Below, in pieces: positions 6,664-11,141 of a stretch of DNA of 11,141 nucleotides. The position numbers and the translations under genes were made by a program. Position 1 is the stretch's first letter, and each line of letters begins with the position of its first letter. Under the pieces are notes generated by a model that made no database searches, was not told the DNA's origin, and was given only the letters and a program-made list of their open reading frames with translations. Source of the stretch: Fidelibacterota bacterium (GTDB lineage: Bacteria > Fidelibacterota > Marinisomatia > SCGC-AAA003-L08 > GCA-002704045). The stretch is from contig PAFF01000036.1 of assembly GCA_002704045.1 (NCBI GenBank), forward strand, positions 1 to 11,141, given 5' to 3'.

Positions 6664-7417
6664 ATCTGATGTTAATTTTTTTCTTTCTTAAATAATTTTT
6701 TATTTTTTTTACATCATAATTTAACTCATATATAAAACTTGATGAAGAAAAAGCATTTAAAGATTTATTTTCTTTGATTAATTCTAAAATATCATTTAGG
6801 GACCCACATCCACCATGTGGAATAAGTGGAACCTTTACTATACTACAAGCTTTCTGAATAAGTTTTCTATCATAACCTTGATTACTTCCGTCCCTATCTA
6901 CGGAACTTAATAGTATTTCACCAACCCCAAGTTGTTCAGCTTCTTTGATCCAGTCGATAACTTTCAACCCAGAATTTTCTCGCGAGTTGTCAGTTAAGCA
7001 AAAATATTCTTGTTCAATAAATTTTGATTGAACAAACAAAACGATACACTGACTTCCAAATTCTCTAGATGCATCTTTTATTAATTGTTTATTTTTTATT
7101 CCATGTGTATTAATACATACTTTATCAGCACCTGCTCTTAAAAGTTTATAAATATCTTTTAAATTTTTAATTCCTCCCCCAACAGTAACTGGTATAAAAA
7201 TATTTTTTGAAGCATAATCAATTACATCAAATAAATTATTTCTTTTGTAAAGTGAGGCAACAGTGTCAATGAAAATAATTTCATCTGCCCCACTTTTATA
7301 AAGTTTCTCTGCTATTATTTTAGGATTATCAATTTTTCTTACACCTTCATACTGAAATCCTTTGACGACAAAATCTTCTTTAATCTCTAAATTAGGAATA
7401 ATTCTTAATTTATCCAT
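6656..7417 (-). CDS. hisF: HisF-like cyclase-fold subunit with altered catalytic aspartates
   Basis: A (beta/alpha)8 barrel protein of about 253 residues matching HisF along its length: LRIIPNLEIKEDFVVKG (near the N terminus), FIDTVAS, VTVGGGI, GADKVCINT, GEILLSSVDRDGSNQGYD and PHGGCGS. In histidine-pathway HisF, two aspartates (Asp11 and Asp130, Thermotoga numbering) carry out cyclisation. Here the matching positions are Glu in NLEIK and Gln in FVQSK, so cyclase activity is doubtful. The barrel probably channels ammonia from the HisH-like subunit to the sugar amidotransferase, which is encoded just upstream. I prefer the ATG at 7417; a TTG at 7420 is in frame one codon earlier. There is no clear Shine-Dalgarno. 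The stop overlaps the hisH start by eight bases; the gap to the amidotransferase gene is only eight bases. Confidence 0.88.
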   Translation of the reverse strand: MDKLRIIPNLEIKEDFVVKGFQYEGVRKIDNPKIIAEKLYKSGADEIIFIDTVASLYKRNNLFDVIDYASKNIFIPVTVGGGIKNLKDIYKLLRAGADKVCINTHGIKNKQLIKDASREFGSQCIVLFVQSKFIEQEYFCLTDNSRENSGLKVIDWIKEAEQLGVGEILLSSVDRDGSNQGYDRKLIQKACSIVKVPLIPHGGCGSLNDILELIKENKSLNAFSSSSFIYELNYDVKKIKNYLRKKKINIRYE

Positions 7418-7425
7418 CAATAAAG

Positions 7426-8586
7426 TTATCTAATTGAGCTAGTTAAAATCCATTTATTATTTATCTTTTTCCAAAGTTTTTTATTTCTCCAATTATCAGC
7501 TATGGTAAAAAATTCTTCTTTAGATAAACCTGTATATTCTAAGAAATCTTTAAAATATTTTTTTGGAAATTCACTATCATATCTTTTTACTAATGATATT
7601 GCCTCTTTTCTAGTTCTAAATCCTTCTCTAACTTCCCGAGAGGCGTTTGCTGTACAACGACTAATGCCAAATTTCAATAAGGAGAACCAGTGGTGAAATG
7701 TGTCTAATTTATCATCAATTGAAGAATATTTTGTAAAAGTTCCTTCAGTCCTTTCTGGATTTGGCTGAAAATTAGTATGTTTTTTTGCATAATAATAATT
7801 TGAGTGATTAGACCAATTTCTAAAATAACCGTAAAAATATTTTTTTATTTTAGAGAATTTTTTTAAATTTGAAGTATCTAACATTTGTAGTTCTTGTTTT
7901 GAATAACCCCTTTTTAACCAATAATTTACTGCATAATTAGAAAACCAAAATTTTTTGTATTCACTTATAGAAATGTGCGATTTGTTCCAAGTATTTTTAG
8001 GACCTCCATATTCTGCTTGTGCATTTTCACCAACAAATACTAAGTTAATCCCATATTCTGCTGCAATTCTCATTGGAAATAATGCTTGACCATATATAAA
8101 AGGTTGAAAGGGATCTCCCATTTCAATTGTTGCATCTCTACATAGACGTCTCATAGTATCTCCTCTCATCATTCCCAATACAACATCAAATCCTGCTTTG
8201 TTAAAACCTACTAAATTTTTGAAACCAATATCTGTGTAAACTAAAGGTGACCAGGTAACAGTTAATGGGTTCATTCCATATTTTGTTTTAAGTTCATGAG
8301 CAACATAAGCAGAGTCTTTACCACCTGAGGAAGGTACTATACAATCATAATTTGAATTTTTACTTCGATTTTTGTCTAATATTCTCTTTAATTCATCCTC
8401 TCTATTTTTAAAAGATATAGTTTGCTTATACTCAAAGTATCTACAGGCTGCACAAATCCCATCTTTATTAAAATCAATCCTTGGTCTTTGATTAGAAATT
8501 ACACAAGATTTGCAAAATGCTACCTTTTTAGGAAGACCGTATATTTTATCAATATTTATTTTCTTTGATTTAATGGCTTTTTTCAT
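7426..8586 (-). CDS. N-acetyl sugar amidotransferase, WbpG/PseA family
   Basis: ATP-dependent PP-loop enzyme that turns a sugar N-acetamido group into an acetamidino group using ammonia. The 386 residues match the family length. FCKSC (24-28) and CAAC (45-48) give four cysteines that likely bind a metal. VPSSGGKDSAY (84-94) is the PP-loop that adenylates the substrate. FVGENAQAEYGG (184-195) is conserved in the family. The ATG at 8586 is chosen because GGGAG stands six bases upstream; an earlier in-frame ATG at 8658 would add 24 atypical residues and overlap the divergent gene. It leads an operon with hisF and hisH, the arrangement known from Pseudomonas wbpG-hisH2-hisF2. Relatives act on 2,3-diacetamido uronic acids (WbpG) or on nonulosonic acids (PseA). 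NeuB in the window favours a nonulosonic substrate, but sequence alone does not settle this. Confidence 0.9.
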   Translation of the reverse strand: MKKAIKSKKINIDKIYGLPKKVAFCKSCVISNQRPRIDFNKDGICAACRYFEYKQTISFKNREDELKRILDKNRSKNSNYDCIVPSSGGKDSAYVAHELKTKYGMNPLTVTWSPLVYTDIGFKNLVGFNKAGFDVVLGMMRGDTMRRLCRDATIEMGDPFQPFIYGQALFPMRIAAEYGINLVFVGENAQAEYGGPKNTWNKSHISISEYKKFWFSNYAVNYWLKRGYSKQELQMLDTSNLKKFSKIKKYFYGYFRNWSNHSNYYYAKKHTNFQPNPERTEGTFTKYSSIDDKLDTFHHWFSLLKFGISRCTANASREVREGFRTRKEAISLVKRYDSEFPKKYFKDFLEYTGLSKEEFFTIADNWRNKKLWKKINNKWILTSSIR

Positions 8587-8592
8587 TGTAAT

Positions 8593-8597
8593 CTCCC
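8593..8597 (-). promoter_or_regulatory. Shine-Dalgarno GGGAG deciding the amidotransferase start
   Basis: On the minus strand GGGAG lies six bases before the ATG at 8586. It is the clearest ribosome binding site in the window, where most genes start inside or beside another gene with no such motif. It favours the 386-residue product over the longer one starting at 8658. Confidence 0.7.
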
Positions 8598-8629
8598 AAT
8601 AATAGTTTTTATCTAATAAATAATTAAGA

Positions 8630-9133
8630 ATGTATTTATATTTTAAAGTTCTATTCAATAAATTATCACTAAAAGATTTTTTTTCAATTAGAACTGGAAA
8701 AAAAATTTTAAATCTTAAATATAATAGCCATCAAATTTTTCTTGAAAAACTCTATATTGATCTGGAGAAGTCGTATGAAATATATGATACGAAATACTTA
8801 AATTATTTTCTTTTTAAGCATATTGATACAAACTTATTTCTTTCACAATTTTTTTCAAAAGATTTTAATAGTTTTAGATTTACAAAAGTTATTCTTATTT
8901 CTCTTGCTAGAAATAAAAAAATTTGTCTACCAATTCCTCCATTTTGGTTCAATATTTTTGAGAAGAAAGGCTTGAAATTATCTAAGATAGGTTGTTATTC
9001 TCTTTTCCTGCTTCAAGGACTATTCAAGATTTTAGTTTGTTGTAAAATTATAATAAATTTAATTATTTATTTTATTTCAAATTTTATAATTAAAAAAAAA
9101 ATTATGACAACATGTTATTTAACCTCACATTAA
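8630..9133 (+). CDS. Probable N-terminal part of a PFTS-motif polysaccharide protein, split at an A10 tract
   Basis: A 167-residue frame. Residues 1-120 are soluble in character and include LPIPPFWFNIFEKKGLKLSK (100-119), a stretch that recalls, from memory, the 'P-x-P-x-x-W...G' segment of polysaccharide biosynthesis PFTS-motif proteins. Residues 121-154 form a long hydrophobic stretch, one or two possible membrane helices. The frame then enters A10 (9092-9101) and ends shortly after with a nondescript tail (MTTCYLTSH). With one more A, the frame would run straight into the next gene, giving a joined protein of about 541 residues. It starts 43 bases from the divergent amidotransferase gene. 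I read it as the front half of one broken, phase-variable or slippage-expressed gene; a genuinely separate small membrane protein is the alternative. Confidence 0.6.
   Translation: MYLYFKVLFNKLSLKDFFSIRTGKKILNLKYNSHQIFLEKLYIDLEKSYEIYDTKYLNYFLFKHIDTNLFLSQFFSKDFNSFRFTKVILISLARNKKICLPIPPFWFNIFEKKGLKLSKIGCYSLFLLQGLFKILVCCKIIINLIIYFISNFIIKKKIMTTCYLTSH
9092..9101 (+). repeat. A10 homopolymer at the break between two frames
   Basis: Ten consecutive A lie where the reading frame starting at 8630 would have to shift by -1 (or gain one base) to enter the frame of the 9112-10254 gene. That second frame is open from 9094, reading Lys-Lys-Asn-Tyr-Asp-Asn before its first ATG. Runs of this length are known sites of replication slippage, polymerase slippage during transcription, and sequencing undercount. 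Confidence 0.75.
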
Positions 9134-10254
9134 ATAACTTTTCTTTTGACAAAAGTTATAAAGATTTTTCTTTATATTCAGAATTCATTAACAAAAAAAT
9201 TATTAAGAAAGATAGTGTAAATTTGATTTATTATAAAAATTCAAACTTACAAAAAAAAATCCAACAAAATATAAAAAAGAGAGACCTTAATATTCAATTT
9301 AGTAATTTCGATTTCCCATTTACAATATCAGCTTTAAATTTATTTTTATTAATGATTATCACTTTTCTAATTTTTTTTATTTCTTTAATAAATATATTTA
9401 GAAATAAAGTTGAATTTATTAATTTTTCAGAAGAGATTTTAAAATACTATATATTAAAATTAAGTAATATTAAATATTTACCAAAAAATATTTACTTTAA
9501 TAATTCTTCTTGGAAATATAAACCTTTATGGACTTATATTGCAGAAAAGAAAGGTATAAATATAGTTGTGTATTTTTATTCTTTATCTGAATTGGAATAT
9601 AAAAATAATTTTGACTATAAAATATTGCAAGGTCATAACAGTCTTTGTTGGAATAATTATTTTTCATGGAATAAAGAGCACTCTAATTATCTTAAGCAAA
9701 TATCAAAAGTGACACCAAAAATAATTGAAAAGAAACCTTTTTCTCTTAGAGACTCAGATCCATCGATTTTGAATAATTTTGATTTTAGTAACACTATTGC
9801 TATTTTTGATGCAGCTCCATATAAAAAAATATTTTCAGATACTTTTGCCATGTACTCATCTGAGTATAGATGTTATGAAAATGTATTATCATTTTTGAGG
9901 GATATCGATTATCTATCTAATAAATATAATTTAAAGATTATTTATAAAACTAAGAAATCTAATAAAAGACAAATTAGTAAATTCTTTTTAAATCATTTAA
10001 AAAAGCTTACTGATAACCCAAACTTCATGTTAATAAATGATAGCATTTCTCCAAAAAATTATATCAATAAGTGTTTATGTTCAATAAGTTATCCTTTTAC
10101 ATCTACTGCCCACTTTAACGAAGACAAAAGTAAGTCAATTTATTATGATCCAACTGGAAATATCTACCTGGATGATATTGGCGCTCATGGAATTAATATT
10201 ATTAATGATAAAAATAAATTAGACTCTTTTCTTTATGATATAATATCTAAATAG
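9112..10254 (+). CDS. PFTS-motif polysaccharide biosynthesis protein (C-terminal part of split gene)
   Basis: A 380-residue protein. Residues 75-96 (LNLFLLMIITFLIFFISLINIF) are a convincing transmembrane helix; the rest looks soluble. The C-terminal SYPFTSTAHF (326-335), then KSIYYDPTGNIYLDD (341-355), matches what I remember as the signature of the polysaccharide biosynthesis PFTS-motif family, whose biochemistry is not established; its fold may resemble glycosyltransferases that use nucleotide sugars. ATG 9112 is the first Met, but the frame is open back to 9094 and lines up across the A10 tract with the preceding frame, so the true protein may be about 541 residues. No ribosome binding site is visible. 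The next gene starts two bases after the stop. It may assemble or transfer the modified sugar; that is inference from context. Confidence 0.75.
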   Translation: MLFNLTLNNFSFDKSYKDFSLYSEFINKKIIKKDSVNLIYYKNSNLQKKIQQNIKKRDLNIQFSNFDFPFTISALNLFLLMIITFLIFFISLINIFRNKVEFINFSEEILKYYILKLSNIKYLPKNIYFNNSSWKYKPLWTYIAEKKGINIVVYFYSLSELEYKNNFDYKILQGHNSLCWNNYFSWNKEHSNYLKQISKVTPKIIEKKPFSLRDSDPSILNNFDFSNTIAIFDAAPYKKIFSDTFAMYSSEYRCYENVLSFLRDIDYLSNKYNLKIIYKTKKSNKRQISKFFLNHLKKLTDNPNFMLINDSISPKNYINKCLCSISYPFTSTAHFNEDKSKSIYYDPTGNIYLDDIGAHGINIINDKNKLDSFLYDIISK

Positions 10255-10256
10255 AC

Positions 10257-11141
10257 ATGAAAAAAAGAATACTTTTATTAGGTTTCAATAAGTCACAGAT
10301 AATTCTACTGAATAAAAAGTTTGGGAAAAATATATTTTTAACATCTTTAAAAGATTTTAATAAAGCAAATGCTTTAATATCATTTAAAAGATATGAATTT
10401 GAAAAAATTATAAATAACAATCTTATAAGTAAATTCTCATGTTTAGAATGGATTCACCTTCCTGGCGCAGGAATAGAAAACTATTTATTTTTCAAAGAAC
10501 TAAATAAAACTAAGTTCACTAATGGGAAAATTATTCAGGGTAATCAAGTGGCAGATCATGCTATTGCTCTTCTTTTATCATTAACAAGAAAAATTTCTTT
10601 TATTTCTAAATATGGTCAAGACAAGCCATTTGATTTCAGACCAATCGAATTGAATAACAAACGAGCATTAATTGTTGGCTTTGGCGGTATAGGAAAGTGT
10701 ATTGCTGATAGGGCATATGGTTTTGGACTAAAGTTAGATGCTATAAGTTATGAGTTTGATCATAAAAATAGAATAATTGAAAATTTTTATTTATTAGAAA
10801 ATCTTAATGAAGCTGTTAGTAAAGCGGATGTAATATTCATATCTGCTCCATTGACTAATAAAACTGAGAATCTCTTTAACTCTAAGATTTTTAAAAAAAT
10901 GAAGAAAAATTCTATTTTAATTAACATTTCTAGAGGAAAAATAGTTTGTAATGACTCTCTTATCAAAGCCTTAAATGAAAAAAAATTATTAGGAGTGGGA
11001 CTAGATGTAACTTACCCTGAAACTTTGAATAAAAATCATAAACTTCATAAAATGGACAATGTTATTATTACACCTCATATAGCAGGAATTTCTCAAAATT
11101 TTACCAATTCAACTTTGGAATTAATTATAAAAAATATTAAT
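10257..11141 (+). CDS. D-isomer-specific 2-hydroxyacid dehydrogenase, copy 2, 3' end outside window
   Basis: The first 295 codons of a dehydrogenase with no stop before the window ends; only some 10-25 residues should be missing. The NAD-binding signature is LIVGFGGIG (138-146). Catalytic Arg226 (INISRGKI), Glu255 (DVTYPE) and His274 (TPHIAG) are present, although the usual Pro after the glutamate is Thr here. It resembles the minus-strand dehydrogenase at 3227-4156 along its full length, including EWIHLPGAG versus EWVHLSIAG and the shared GKIIQG. The proteins differ enough to be old paralogues, not a recent duplication. It follows the PFTS gene by two bases, so it is co-transcribed with it. 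It reduces a 2-oxo acid or oxidises a D-2-hydroxy acid; the substrate is unknown, possibly an acyl precursor for surface sugar decoration. Confidence 0.88.
   Translation, partial: MKKRILLLGFNKSQIILLNKKFGKNIFLTSLKDFNKANALISFKRYEFEKIINNNLISKFSCLEWIHLPGAGIENYLFFKELNKTKFTNGKIIQGNQVADHAIALLLSLTRKISFISKYGQDKPFDFRPIELNNKRALIVGFGGIGKCIADRAYGFGLKLDAISYEFDHKNRIIENFYLLENLNEAVSKADVIFISAPLTNKTENLFNSKIFKKMKKNSILINISRGKIVCNDSLIKALNEKKLLGVGLDVTYPETLNKNHKLHKMDNVIITPHIAGISQNFTNSTLELIIKNIN

Noticed and set aside
6055..7417. hisH and hisF as part of a histidine biosynthesis operon
   Set aside because: No other histidine gene is present, the HisF catalytic aspartates are replaced, and a sugar amidotransferase lies directly upstream in the same operon.
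7502..7696. 64-residue plus-strand open frame
   Set aside because: Antisense to the conserved C-terminal part of the amidotransferase gene.
8587..8658. A 24-residue N-terminal extension of the amidotransferase starting at 8658
   Set aside because: It would overlap the divergent gene starting at 8630, and the later ATG at 8586 has a good ribosome binding site and a family-like N terminus.

Overview
The window is strongly AT-rich (well under 30% G+C by eye), with Lys/Asn/Ile-rich proteins, almost no intergenic space and frequent 4-11 base gene overlaps. This suits a streamlined low-GC bacterium. The gene content (surface-sugar enzymes, frequent strand switching) suggests a hypervariable surface-polysaccharide island, as described in 'Candidatus Pelagibacter' (SAR11); a low-GC Prochlorococcus or Campylobacter-like genome cannot be excluded from this sequence alone. 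No rRNA, tRNA, CRISPR array, transposase or integrase was seen.

Layout, as five blocks of alternating strand. (1) 1-2554, plus: the C-terminal part of a PLP-dependent aminotransferase, an ATP-grasp enzyme and a NeuB-family nonulosonic acid synthase, all overlapping. (2) 4156-2551, minus: a D-2-hydroxyacid dehydrogenase then a SAM methyltransferase; the block ends tail to tail against neuB in an all-A/T hairpin. (3) 4235-6048, plus: a NodB-type polysaccharide deacetylase and a second SAM methyltransferase. (4) 8586-6055, minus: an N-acetyl sugar amidotransferase (WbpG/PseA family) with HisF-like and HisH-like partners; it meets block 3 in a 20-base perfect palindrome holding both stop codons. 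(5) 8630-11141, plus: a PFTS-motif polysaccharide protein that appears split into two reading frames at an A10 tract, then a second D-2-hydroxyacid dehydrogenase cut by the window end.

Together the genes point to making and decorating a nonulosonic acid (sialic/legionaminic/pseudaminic type) or another diacetamido sugar for surface polysaccharide. NeuB condenses an N-acetylated hexosamine with phosphoenolpyruvate. The HisH-like glutaminase and HisF-like subunit would supply ammonia to the amidotransferase, which turns an acetamido group into an acetamidino group. The deacetylase and methyltransferases could further modify the sugar or glycan. The aminotransferase, ATP-grasp enzyme and two dehydrogenases look like a 2-oxo/2-hydroxy/amino acid side branch that might supply an acyl substituent; that is inference. 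No CMP-sugar synthetase, epimerase or glycosyltransferase of classical type is visible, so the pathway must extend beyond the window.
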